Assembly: GCA_021234155.1 (NCBI GenBank)
Contig: JAJEKV010000129.1
Span: forward strand, 1-64,000
DNA: 64,000 bases
Direction: 5' to 3'
Source of the DNA: Isoetes taiwanensis
Lineage: Eukaryota; Streptophyta; Lycopodiopsida; Isoetales; Isoetaceae
Within the stretch, counting starts at the first letter, position 1. Every line of letters begins with the position of its first letter. The position numbers and the translations under genes were made by a program. Below, piece by piece: positions 1 to 10,568 of this stretch. The notes under the pieces are model-generated. The model had not been told where the DNA came from, did not search any database, and was given only the letters and a program-made list of their open reading frames with translations.

Positions 1-279
1 TTATAATATCTACACTGTTCAGAGGGCCCTTAAGGACATCATCCACCTCAATCAGAAGTCTGCTTAGTTGCTTCGACTTGGGTGTCTGTTTCTCAGCAGA
101 GCACATGGGTGAAACCAAATTTCCATGGACATTCCAGGGATCATTTATGATGGTGCCAGCATGTCCCTGAGATAGACACGGTAGCGCTGATGGCATTATC
201 TTCCTAAGAAATGCATTCTTCAACTCAATTGCTTGTTCGATCTCTAACAAAATGTCTGCTGAATCTTTAGTACCTGTCC
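1..279 (-). CDS. Internal exon of an unidentified host gene, cut by window edge
   Basis: Read on the minus strand, an open frame of about 92 codons runs from an acceptor-like site (AG at 280-281, preceded by a pyrimidine-containing tract) to the window edge with no stop. The product is leucine-, lysine- and glutamate-rich, starts around TGTKDSADILLEIEQ, continues AIELKNAFLRKIMPSALPC and ends VDDVLKGPLNSVDII. I do not recognise the family. No motif, signal peptide or membrane segment is evident. The sequence looks like an ordinary protein with balanced codon use, unlike the transposon debris around it, so a host gene extending left is likely. Upstream, at about 905-1260 on the same strand, is a stretch ending in a donor-like CTATAG|GTGCGT that could be its 5' exon or UTR. 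The exon call rests on frame and splice signals only. Confidence 0.45.
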
Positions 280-1680
280 CTGGAACATGTTCACAGAAAT
301 GCCTTCATAACAGATAGTATAAATCAGGTTAGAAAATTGAGGTTCTATTAACAAAAGATTCATAGTGGAGAACCCCTAACAATTCTTGACCATTTATGCC
401 CTTCTGGAAATACCATAGATGGACTGCCGTGCCACATTATATACATTATGCGATACTTTTAGAGGATGAAGACTTATGCAGAGTATTTACCATTCTTTAA
501 AATGAACTACCAGGCATGAGAATTTAACAGGTTCCTAGACTCCTCCGTGGTTGGTTAGCAGAGGCGAATTGCCTAAAAGCCAGTAGGCGAATGTTACTTG
601 GGGTTTGCAGCCCGAGGACTTTTTTTCTGTATATCAGACGCAAACTTGTTTAAGAAGAAACTACTTTCAATGTCTGGAAGGAGTCATAGCATACAAATTC
701 AGGGAAGCATACGAAATTGCTATGGAATTGAGATAAGGAAAGAAAGAAACTAAAACCGTGTTACCTACACAGTTTTCCATCGTAGACCCAATTGAAGGCT
801 CCTAGGCACCTGTAATAATCACATGCCGAATTATTTCAGAACCTTGCAAGAAACGATTTAGCACTTGCATACAAGCATTCAAAGATAATCCGATTTAGAA
901 ACGCACCTATAGCAGGTCGGAAACGAGGTTATGAGCAAATTTGAGCAGAGGAACAGAGGCTAATGCAATGCCCAAAAGTAAGGGCTGAAATTTTCTGAAG
1001 AGGATGCATGTGTGTGGAGGGCAAAGAGGAAAGGCTGAAAGATCGGATTGAAGCTTAAGGAAGCTCTATTGGCAGCGGAAGAAGGTTGCATTGTACTTTT
1101 TGTTAGTGCAAAATCCGCAGTGCAAAATGTAGAAGGTGAAAAGGGGCCAAAAAAATAACAAGACCCGAGTAACTGAAGTAGGTGCAAATCCGGCGCCGGA
1201 ATGATGATGAGAACTCGATGGTGTAACAGAGGATGGTCACGTAGGAGGTAGCAGGACACTGTGGTGGAAGAGCTAGAATCAGAGCCGTTGGTAAGGCTTG
1301 CCTGTTACGCCGTTAGATTGGAATATTCGAGCATCTCTGTTGGCTTGTCCGTAGACAATATCGGATTACCAATAACCATAACCATAGCCATTATACCATC
1401 TACTATAAACCATTTAACGGATTACCAATAACAATAACCATAACCATAGCCATTATACCATCTACTATAAACCATCTAAGGATATAGGGTCAGTAATAGG
1501 CTTCTTTGCCCTTTTTTATTTGGGTCCATATAGTAAGTGATTGGTATTAAAGTGGACGCTAAAAACCTATTCTTATTCTTATTCTTATTATTTTATTCAA
1601 GCCCCGACGTGGCTCTATTTTTTAAGGCCACCAAACTATTGCTCAAACAAATGAAACCTGCTTGCACCTATCACAATGGC
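280..1680. other. Non-coding stretch upstream of the left-edge gene
   Basis: No convincing coding frame was found. On the minus strand there is a possible 5' exon or UTR between about 905 and 1270, followed by a donor-like GTGCGT. The rest reads as intron and flanking DNA, apart from the tandem duplication listed separately at 1361-1480. From about 1500 the sequence is AT-rich with no feature I can name. Confidence 0.3.
1361..1480. repeat. Two-copy tandem duplication of about 60 bp
   Basis: Two adjacent copies of a unit that begins GGATTACCAATAA and ends with ACTATAAACCAT are visible. The unit has an internal CAATAACCATAAC-like low-complexity tract. The second copy has a small extra AACAAT insertion. 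It lies just upstream of the minus-strand gene edge and could be promoter sequence, but no function can be inferred. Confidence 0.8.
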
Positions 1681-1689
1681 AACCCTCAT

Positions 1690-2993
1690 GTTAAAGCACA
1701 GTTCCAAAACGGCCTCGTCTCTCTTAAAGTTTACTTTTCTTCTTAGAGGGAAGGGACTAGCAATCATCCACTCAAATAGAAATTACAGCCATGTTTTTCC
1801 ACACAATTTTCCAATTAGGCTTTTTCATTTTTTTTACCTTTCTTCCAATCAAAGAAAAGGAGGTTTGTTTTGCTTGAAATTGGAAATTTTTTATTGAACT
1901 AGCGCCTCACATCAAAATTTCCAATAGACTTTTATGCATATTTCTATAAAGACAATACAAGATTCTGGTTAAAAAATTCCAATACTCGACTATAGGAGGG
2001 GACATAAGGATATTTTTTGATAGGGTATAAAAGGTTTGCCCAACACGTGCAACCAATGTGCAAGCTTTTTCATTTTTTTTATATATTTTTTTTCGTTTCT
2101 TTTTTAATTGAAGGCGCTGTATTTTTTTACTTTCATTTCAATAAAAGAAACATTCAACCAGTGCACAAGCAATAGGAATGCAATAAAGCAAAACAACCCA
2201 ATGACCTCAATTATCTTCTGCAATTGTTGAAAGGGCAGGATATTACATATAGTTTGGCAAGGTCTAGGCGAAAATTCATATCCCTAAACCATATTTTGTT
2301 GATGTCAGTAAATATGTTGTGGTGTTTGCATGGTTGGGTGTTGGTTTTTTTGCTTATGTTTTTCTTTGAGAGCCAAAGTGTGCATGCCGAAGCCACCAAG
2401 AGATGTTCCTTTCTTTCCCTTAGCAGGGGTATGTCGATGGCGTGCAGGGCAATTCTGGTGATGGGCAGGGTCTTTCCTTAGTTTGCAACTTCAGCGATGG
2501 GTTAGGGCTGCATCTGGCATTGATGCTCTTGGATTAGGGTTTCTTTACACCGCCTTCCTACAAACAAGATTTTTTATCCAGATTTTCTTTATGTGCTTCT
2601 GATTTTGTCATCATTTTGTTTCAGAAGTTTCTTAAGCCGAGTTCTCATCTTTTCAGCTTCTGCAGGATTTGTTTTGAAGTATTTCGAGGGTTTTAATATT
2701 TTTGCAATTACACAAGCTTAATCTGACAAGGATTCTTTATTGGCTACAAGGATTCTTTATTGGCTAGGTGTAGCATCCTAGCATCGATTGAAATCCATGG
2801 GGTTCAAGCTCCCGTGCTTCGATCTTCTTCCATGCAATTCTTCTATTTTTTGGTCCTTCATGTGTCCGTTATTTTTTCTTTTCTGGTTCACGATTCTCAC
2901 GCAGCCAAGTCTTTAATTTCTTGTATTAAATGCATGTTAAGGACTGTAATGGGCCCATGGTTGATTGCTTGAGTATTTGATTCTTGAATAAGC
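1690..2993 (+). repeat. R1 repeat unit, copy alpha
   Basis: This copy begins at GTTAAAGCACAGTTCC and is collinear with 19372-20648 and with the pieces 2994-3532, 9679-9725 and 17519-18150. It includes two short open frames kept in all full copies: 2224-2481 (85 codons) and 2760-2972 (70 codons). Both have a hydrophobic N-terminal stretch that looks like a signal peptide (WVLVFLLMFFFESQSVHAEA and FYFLVLHVSVIFSFLVHDSHA). At its right end a TRIM-like LTR starts (TGTAAT at about 2950) but is cut after about 45 bp and fused directly to the next R1 copy, so the unit was rearranged by deletion. R1 itself is unidentified; it could be a solo LTR, an LTR-element fragment or an untyped non-autonomous element. 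Confidence 0.75.
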
Positions 2994-3532
2994 ACAGTTC
3001 CAAAACGGTCCGGTCTCTCTTAAATTTTACTTTTCTTCTTAGAGGGAAGGGGACTAGCAATCAACCACTCAAATAGAAATTACGGCCATGTTTTTCCACA
3101 TAATTTTCCAATTAGGCTTTTTCATTTTTCTTTACCTTCCTTTGCTTGAAATTGAAAATTTCTGATTGAATAGCATACTCACATCAAAAAACTTCCAATA
3201 GGCTTTTAGAAAGCATATTTCTATAAAAGAACGGCCCTGAAGTTTAGTTTAGAAGAAAATTCAAATACTTCGTATAGGAGGGATATTAGGATATTATTTT
3301 TGATATTAGGTATAAAGGTTTGCCTAACAACGTCTATGAGAAACAATGTACAAGCTTTTTCATTTTTTATATATATAACCATATATATATATTTTTCATT
3401 TCTTTTTTAATTGAAAGCTGTATTTTAGCTTTCAATCAAAGAAACATTCAACGTGCACAAGCGATAGGAGCCTTGATGTAAAACATGAATATTTTCTCAA
3501 TTATCTTCTGCAATTGTCGAAAGGGCAGGATA
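2994..3532 (+). repeat. R1 repeat unit, copy beta, left piece before the Helitron
   Basis: The sequence from AGCACAGTTCCAAAACGG to GGGCAGGATA matches the first part of R1 copies alpha and delta, with small internal deletions. It stops abruptly at 3532, where the uninterrupted copies continue TTACATATGG. That continuation is found at 9679, directly after the Helitron 3' end. The two pieces are therefore one R1 copy split by the Helitron. Confidence 0.8.
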
Positions 3533-3801
3533 TCAATCTTGTTAATTTGGGATTTTCAGGTCTGGCTGAAAATATTTTTGGAATTTTTTTTAACTCAATT
3601 TCCTAAGATTGTGAGGGGTTTGTCTGCCGGGAAAACTTTCAGACTCTCCAAAAATCGGGAAGGAGTTTTTTCGTATGATTTCGTTGGCAAATTTTTGCCT
3701 TTGTGCATGTCCGCATGCCACGATTCTCGAAGACCTCATACACTCGGCGATGTCCGAAGACCTCATTCACTCATCCCTAAATTGGAAGATGCATAGATCT
3801 G

Positions 3802-3999
3802 ATGATTCTGTTCGGATGCAAAAAAATGTCGGCCAGTTTTCAGTGCAGAAGGCAGAAAATGGAGGTCGAGGTTTGGAGAAAGTGAGGTGCAGATTCTTAC
3901 ACAGGTAGAAGATGGAAGGATTATTGGATTGGATGGGTCGAAGGGTATTCTGCCGTGCAACACATCAATTCTAGAATGGGAAGGAGAAGCCGTTATCAG
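3802..3999 (+). CDS. Captured gene fragment in Helitron, putative exon 1
   Basis: An open frame starts at the ATG at 3802 and encodes about 66 residues, beginning MILFGCKKCRPVFSAEG and ending LEWEGEAVIR. It is followed by a donor-like ATCAG|GTATCA. The codon is split after its second base, and the exon at 6889 restores the frame exactly. The frame is closed by TAA just upstream, near 3778, so this is the first ATG. The sequence contains a CxxC pair (CKKC) but I do not recognise the family. Because it lies inside the Helitron and no other host exons are evident, it is most likely a captured gene fragment and not a functional gene. The call rests on splice phase and composition, without any homology evidence. 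Confidence 0.45.
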
Positions 4000-5729
4000 G
4001 TATCAACGGGCTTCATGCAAAACATGAGACTTATTTTCATTTTACGTATTTCTTTGGACATATTTTTTCTTGTGCTAACTTGGTCGATTGGAAACTTTCT
4101 AGCGTAATTTGGGAGAGCTTTCTTCTTTCGAACTCCTCCGGTGAAATGACTATGGTTTGAGCTATGCATATGTCTTGTATCATTGAAGGAGTAGGCGAGT
4201 TTGGGAGTTGAACCGGGTTTTTTTTTTCTCACGATGGGGGCGAATTTTGAGCTAGAAACCCCATTACCATTTGCACACCTCGATTTGCTTTGCTTATGAA
4301 TAGAACCCATGTCCCCAAACATAGACATGGCTGATCATCATCTAGGCGGTCAAACTCCATGCCTTACGCATCTTTGGGACATAACCTTGCAATTAGAACC
4401 TTGGCTTTCTTTGGTTCAAGAAATGCTCTGAGAATCAGCGGCTGCCGCGGCGATGGTGGATGGATTTTTTTGCGGAGTTTGGCCATATCATGATCTAACC
4501 ATGATGCACGCATATGAGCAAAGCTTGCTGATGTTATGCGTTGATCTTTGTTTGTTATATCGCTCCCTTGTGTAGGGAAGCCTCCCGACTTAGTTGTTAG
4601 TTGAATCATATGGAATAGATGTAAGAGTTGGGCTCTTAGGTGGAAGATGTGTTGAATTTGATGAATGCGACCAGTTTATAGTGTTCCCATCGCTCTGATT
4701 CGCCATTTTCAAAGCTTTGCAGATCATAATACCCTCCCCTGGCTCTGCGTATTCAGTAAACAAAAGGGCAATCTTCAGAAACAAGCTTATTGTACAGTTG
4801 GGCAAGATGTTATATAGCGTTCTTTACCTCTACAGATCACAGATATGCATCTCCGGCATCCTTATCTTATCAACCCATATTTGGTATGTTGTTTGTTATG
4901 GCTTGCCTATACAATTTTTACATGTACAAGTAAGAGCATTTAGTTTAGTTTTGGAAAATGCTATCCCTGTTCATAACATGATGCTTCGTGTGCAACGTTT
5001 CTCGAGTAGGGGAGCAGGTGGCTTAGGGGTCTTCTGTTGTCCGATCCATATAACACCTAATCACAGCATGATTTTCTACTTTTGTAGTCTTTGTGAAATA
5101 CTTACTTATATGCTTTCTGGATGCAGGGCGCCACTACCTTGATACTGGTGCTTCAGATAACCTTCAAAGTGGGAAGAAATTTGGATGAATTCTTTGCCAA
5201 ATTTTCTGTTTCAAGTAGATGAGATTGTCTGGACACTGCCATGATTTATCCTAGGTGAGTCTTTCTCCAGTTTCTTTGTTTTGCATACCTTTTATAAAAA
5301 TAGGTCTCTTCCGATGTTAATCAGTTTTGAACTACTTCTTGACTTTGAAAAAGCATTTTTATGAGCGGACTAACTTCCTTTCAAAACGTCTTGAGAAAAT
5401 ATCTGTTATGGCATATTAGATTCTTGCAAAATTGTCACGAAAATGTCGTAGCTTGCTTCAGAAGATTAATCACTCTTTTCCAACAATATTTTCCTGCTGG
5501 GAGGTCAGCAATTTGTTGCAAACTTCTATCTATTTTAATTTCCCCTGTGAGAATGGCTGTATACTCGATTATGAATACCACTTGGATGTAACCCTTTTGT
5601 GACAGCAGGGCAATATACATAATATGCCTACATGCAACCTCTGCTATTTTATATGAGGGCTGAATAGCCATCCAAATGCATAGTTTGCCTCAGCCACGGG
5701 AGATCACAATGGAAGGGTCTGCAACTTCT

Positions 5730-5958
5730 TCTCTATGTCTGGCGTTTCCAACCCTTTCTCATTACGTAAATACAATAATGTAGATCCACCTTGATTGCTG
5801 ATACTCAGTAAATATTGGCAAAGCATAAGTATGTGTCATCCTGGATATGAGGACGATGATGTTATTTCCTTTTCTCTACTTTTGGCTTTTCTAGCCCCTT
5901 TTTATTATGTAAATACAGTAATATAGATCCAGCTTGATTGTTGATACTCAGTAATAGA
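5730..5958 (+). repeat. Direct duplication of about 85 bp inside the Helitron
   Basis: A segment beginning TTCTCTATGTCTGGC and ending GATACTCAGTAA (about 5730-5815) is repeated at about 5872-5958 with roughly 15-20 percent divergence by eye. Both include the motif GTAAATACA(A/G)TAAT(G/A)TAGATCCA. The origin is unknown; no coding potential is seen. Confidence 0.65.
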
Positions 5959-6888
5959 GGATGGACAATGCCTCTTTTCCAACAGCAGTGGGCTTCATGG
6001 CAATGCGTGTGCAAGTCCAATGTCTAAGCATTTGCAATTATGAGCATCTATTTCTAGCCATTATACATGTTGACCATTTTTCAAATCCAGTAGAGCAGCA
6101 GCTCCATCTCATTGTGTTCTGTTCCTTCGTTATTTGTCATTAGCTAGAAACTCCTTTGATAGGCAATAAAGCAGCAAAGTTTGAGACCCCTATAAGGAGT
6201 TTGAAAAGTTGAATACAGAGTTGCTAGGAATCTTTATAGATAGTGCAGTAAGCTATTGAGGGACTTACTTTATCTGCTTGGATGGTTATTTATTAAAAGG
6301 CATATCTCACCATGTACTGTGCAATTTTCTCATCTTGCATGGATACACACAAAGAGGTATTAGAAAATACAACTTGGAGTGCAAAAACAAGCTACTTATA
6401 GAATTCTGACAACTCAAGCTTTGAACTCTGCCTTGCTGCCCCACTCCTGTTGTGGCCAAGTCGCATCGACAGTATCCTAATTCTGTGACAATCTTTTAGG
6501 ACCACCATCGTCTGCTATTTATGTGTTTGAAATTTAGGTTCATCTCCACTTTGGAGTTCAGAAATCCTATGAATTGGATATCTTTGCATTTTGAATCTTC
6601 AGCCCTTTCCTAGGATCTTTAGCTTCAATTTGTTTGCTTTAATTCTCGAAGGCATTCACATGGTTGCTTTAACATGTTTTACATGGTAATTACAAGCTAT
6701 TTGATACACGTCCTTTCATTTCTTATGGACATGTTTTATCTTCCTGCAAGTGGAACCTTGGTGCAGATACAATATAAAAAAGTATTCAAAGCACCCCTTA
6801 TGGTCATGCAGACGTGCAGATATGTTATAGTATGTTCTGAAAAGTATGCAAGCCTTGCTTTGACTCTCTAAATGTTTATTTTTCACAG

Positions 6889-7024
6889 ATATATGTTCCA
6901 CATCTTCCTGGAACATGTGCTCAAGTTGGCGAGATTTTATGGCCAAGATGGTAAGAAAATGTGGAAGCTATACTATGTAGGCCAGATTGCAAAAGGAGGT
7001 TTTAAAGCCTTTCAAATCCCCGTG
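6889..7024 (+). CDS. Captured gene fragment in Helitron, putative exon 2
   Basis: The exon follows a good acceptor (TTTTTCACAG) and is followed by a donor-like GTG|GTATGC. In the phase dictated by the exon at 3802-3999 it encodes about 45 residues with no stop, including MFHIFLEHVLKLARFYGQDG and WKLYYVGQIAKGGFKAFQIP. The look is of a real folded protein, amphipathic and lysine-rich. Two candidate terminal exons follow further acceptors at about 7171 and 7216; both would stop within ten codons. The implied intron between the two exons is about 2.9 kb. Family unknown. A blastp search with the joined exons would decide whether this is a captured host gene. Confidence 0.45.
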
Positions 7025-9650
7025 GTATGCCTTTGCTGCTTAGACTATTTGTATGCTATCAATCTCTAGAGTCTTTGAATTATTATATTCATTACATTGT
7101 CGTCCCTATAAGAGGGAGCAGAAAAGATGTCCCCATATTGCTGTTATAGTTTCAGTGTTATCAATTTCAGATCCAATACTTGCGACTATCTATCAACTAA
7201 TGCCACTTCATGCAGGGCACAAGGACTTGAGACTTCATGCAAGCTGTTGTTTTTTTATGTGAATGTATAAGCATTAAAGAGGCCCTTTTCTGCTGCATGC
7301 TTTTGACACTAAACAAGCTGTACTATTAGGTTCTTCTCTGAGTTCCATTGTATTTAACTTCTTATTGCTGGTGGTTGTAGATTATTAACACTTCATTGGC
7401 ATTCTAGCTTCAAATGTGTCCATATCTATTTCATACTTTATGATATTGCTGAAACACATGGGCCATAAATATGAAGCATGACATAAGCAAGCCAATAATA
7501 TTTTTGGAGCTCAAAATTCTGGCATAATTGGGGAGATAGATAGTTACAGGTCTCTCAACAGTTGCAATAAATATTGAATTCTAGATTTTCTTGATATGGA
7601 AGTTTGTAGCTTAAACTTTTATAATTCATGGGCTTTCATTGTGTATATAATAGTCAACTTTATATATTGTGGCGAGGTTTGCTCCTGCCACAGCAGGGTC
7701 AGGCATACTAGAGCTCAAGGGCCTGGGTCAACCAGAATACCATCAGTGATTATTATTTTGAGCAGGCGCTAATACTCTGAAGGTACAAAAACTCAATTCC
7801 ATGATCTCTTTGAAAGATTTAACAAATGCATTGTTGGTGCTTATTGTATTGTATCTCTCATTGGTCATGTACACATCCATATTTGAGGAGAATGAATTGA
7901 GTTTTGTGAATAGTGGTAGTTAACCTGGCTTAACTCGCCAATTTAGCCGATTCACAAGTTAAGCATTTAACAATAAGATCCTAGAGATGTGTGTTAATTT
8001 CCATTATTTTCTCCTATCTCCAATTGATGCATAAGAACTATGTGTAGAATCTTATCAGAGGTGTTTTTTGTGGTTATCATCCAACATTCATTACATGGAA
8101 TCTTATCATAGGTGTTTTTTGTAGTTATCAGATGTTCTTCTATTGCTGCAAAGTGTACATGGATGGTCCTTTATGCTTATGTTGTTTGTGCATAGCTCTA
8201 TATTTGGACATGCAAGGAAAGAGTAGAATGTCATGTTGACGTCACATGGAACGTCCATATGGTGTTACACCGTACATTTCAATCCAAATATAGCTTAAAA
8301 GAGGATGTTGAAGCATAAGCAGTATTTGCAATACTAAGTTTGAGGCATTTAGGCTAGATGTGAGCTTAGGTGGCACAATCTATTAGCATTTATATGTTGG
8401 CATAGGTAGACATGTTAGGTTATATGGCAGAATCGGTTTGCACACACAATGGCAGCATAGGTAGACGCTAATTTTGTTATATTTAGTGGGTTATATAACG
8501 TGTGTTGTGCTTACTTGCCAAACCAATTTCATGCTTGCTCCATGCTTTTTAAATTGTTGTATGATGTTATAATTGCATATAGTGTAATTGTTGAACGAGA
8601 CAATAGACAACACAACATATAAGGTACATGGGACATTGAAGAATTTCCATTAGCTAAGCCTCTAACACTTGACCTCCTGGCATAGAATCACTTGCATGCA
8701 ATATTTTGCTTGCTTAAATGCCATAATATAGACGAATCTAACCAGCACTACAATCCTCAAGTCCCACATAGTATGGCATTCAAGACGATTGATAAAAATC
8801 TATGTCGACGACAGGCATTGGAAGTCGTATGGCAAACGGGAATCATTCGACACCTTGCAATTTGCAATCGTGGAGCAGGGAGAATAGGATTCCCTTCATC
8901 GATATAATACCAAAAAAATTGGTCTCGGCTTTTGGAATCCACGAAATATTTTTTGGCCACCAAACCACCAACAATCTTAGAAAATCACCGAAAAGAAAAG
9001 CCAAAAACCTTACCAAACTGGAAAATTCCAAATCAAAAAGCCTTCAGCTGCTATCTAAAGCAGTTATTATAGCTCGACAATGTCAGCTAGGCATATTCTT
9101 ATCATGTCTTTAGAATCCATTTCTTTCTAGCAAGGATGTATCATCATTAGAACGTGTTTTAAATCATGCCAAAAATTATGCTCCACATATGCAAGTTTTA
9201 AGTTGCTTCACACATTGAGATTTTCTCTGTATGATTTTGTATTCTTGGATTTCACCATTATTCTAAGCCTCATCTCAAGCCATTCCTAGCTAATAATAAT
9301 AATCTAGCACATCTCTACAAATATGGTATTTTGAAAAGCTGAATACATCAAATTGTAATTGTAATTTATTCACGCCGAGTGAGACCCTCAGGTCCATGGG
9401 CGAAACCACTGTACATTGAGAGCTTCATTGTTGTTCATGGGGTGTGCTAGGAGTGTCTTCTTGACATTTCTATTTATTTTATACCACTATTTCACTATGT
9501 AGCTAGAGGTCATTTCTTTGGCATTTGTATTACATAACAAAACACACAATGATGCCCCTCACACCCACACCCACACTCACATTTACAAAAATTGCCACAT
9601 TCTTTATTCTAGCCAACAATCAAACAACCACCCTTGCAAATTGAAGCAAA

Positions 9651-9678
9651 GCCCGGCAACGCCGGGCACCATAACTAG
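9651..9678 (+). repeat. Helitron 3' terminal hairpin and CTAG end
   Basis: GCCCGGC (9651-9657), loop AAC, GCCGGGC (9661-9667) form a perfect 7-bp stem. Seven nucleotides (ACCATAA) then lead to CTAG at 9675-9678, and the next base is T. Position, GC-richness and CTRR ending match the known Helitron 3' terminator. Confidence 0.9.
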
Positions 9679-9721
9679 TTACATATGGTTTGGCAAGGTC
9701 TAGGCGAAAATTCATATCCCT

Positions 9722-9725
<4 letters not shown>
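9679..9725 (+). repeat. R1 copy beta, middle piece between Helitron and LINE
   Basis: TTACATATGGTTTGGCAAGG and the following bases to CCCTAGAC continue the R1 copy interrupted at 3532. Its last nine bases, TCCCTAGAC (9717-9725), recur at 17510-17518 and form the target-site duplication of the LINE. Confidence 0.85.
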
Positions 9726-9759
<34 letters not shown>

Positions 9760-10082
9760 AGAGTAAGAGTAAATTTTTCCATTAATCAAGAAACACAGTA
9801 CATAGATCTGCTTTGATCAGCAGATTAAAGCATAATAAAGATCTTTATACATAAACGTCCATCAAAATGTTGTGATGTGCAGTATGAAGAGTATGTAGCA
9901 GAAATTAGATCCTGAGATGAGGTGAATTGGTCAAAGGATAATTGATAAGTAGAGATAGTCTTCCAAAAATGAGATAGCCTTCAAAAATGTGTAGAAATCA
10001 CGACCCCAACCAGTAATTAATGTTAAAACCTGAAAGTAACAGCAACCAAAATTCTGCAAGATTAGGAGATACCATTGAGCAA

Positions 10083-10568
10083 TTAATGTCTTAGCAGACT
10101 TGGATAGGAAGCCAGATACAAGGATGAGGCTCTTTGGTTACGAAGTGAGAGGGAGTCAAGTTTAGAGTTGAAAAAGGCATAGAAAGAGTCAGCAGATCCA
10201 AAGGTGTAACTACCAGTAGTCTGCTCAGCAATGCTATCCATGCAAGAGAGGTCAGATACAGTCAAACAAAGCAAGGAACCAAACAAATCAGCCAGCAGTC
10301 TGTGTGTATAGTACTGCTCTCTGAATCTTGAGAATTGTTCCTCAGTCATGTATCTGTGGTACATGGAGAGGAAATCAAACATAGTATAGACTTGCACCAC
10401 TTCTCTGCAGAACATTCTTGCAATAGTCGTGTCCAAATTTTCTTCATTTTCAGAGAGTTTGTTGAAGAATAGTTTTAGATCAAGATCAGCCTCCCTTTTG
10501 AGTAGATTGTCCTCCAATTCACCCATGCTCTTCTTGCATTTCTCCAAGTAGGCTAACATCATCACCAA
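10083..10568 (-). CDS. Extra ORF after ORF2 of the L1 LINE (161 codons)
   Basis: This frame overlaps the end of the ORF2 frame by about 50 bp. It encodes an all-helical-looking acidic and leucine-rich protein (LEKCKKSMGELEDNLLKREA near the start, YRYMTEEQFSRFREQY-like text in the middle, then serine-rich). It has no RNase H signature (some plant L1 elements carry RNase H at this place) and no zinc finger. Two readings are possible: a frameshifted C-terminal extension of ORF2, or a separate small ORF translated by reinitiation. I cannot name a function. The frame stays open for 161 codons while flanking frames do not, which argues that it is real coding sequence. Confidence 0.55.
   Translation of the reverse strand: MVMMLAYLEKCKKSMGELEDNLLKREADLDLKLFFNKLSENEENLDTTIARMFCREVVQVYTMFDFLSMYHRYMTEEQFSRFREQYYTHRLLADLFGSLLCLTVSDLSCMDSIAEQTTGSYTFGSADSFYAFFNSKLDSLSLRNQRASSLYLASYPSLLRH

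Larger units (their letters stand above)
3533..9678 (+). mobile_element. Non-autonomous Helitron with precise ends (6,146 bp)
   Basis: The element starts with TC (TCAATCTTG at 3533) directly after ...GGGCAGGATA and ends CTAG at 9675-9678 directly before TTACATATGG. Uninterrupted R1 copies (alpha near 2241-2255, delta near 19986-20000) read GGGCAGGATA joined to TTACATAT. Insertion was therefore between A and T with no target-site duplication, as known for Helitrons. The 3' end carries the family hallmark: a GC-rich hairpin (9651-9667) placed 7 nt before CTRR. I see no Rep/helicase coding sequence, so it is non-autonomous. It carries at least two in-frame gene exons (3802-3999 and 6889-7024) and a roughly 85-bp internal duplication. 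The long interior is otherwise AT-rich and non-coding. Confidence 0.87.

Noticed and set aside
960-1259. 99-codon minus-strand frame as a secreted or membrane protein gene
   Set aside because: It is hydrophobic and histidine-rich without domain features. It is better explained as 5' UTR or intron next to the left-edge gene.
3996-4328. 110-codon minus-strand frame inside the Helitron
   Set aside because: It overlaps the captured exon border on the opposite strand, is lysine/serine-rich and has no partner exon.
9541-9590. CACACC-type repeat near the Helitron 3' end as a telomere-like tract
   Set aside because: It is a short CA/CAC microsatellite. I found no CCCTAAA or TTTAGGG arrays anywhere in the window, so there is no telomeric context even for the PLE.
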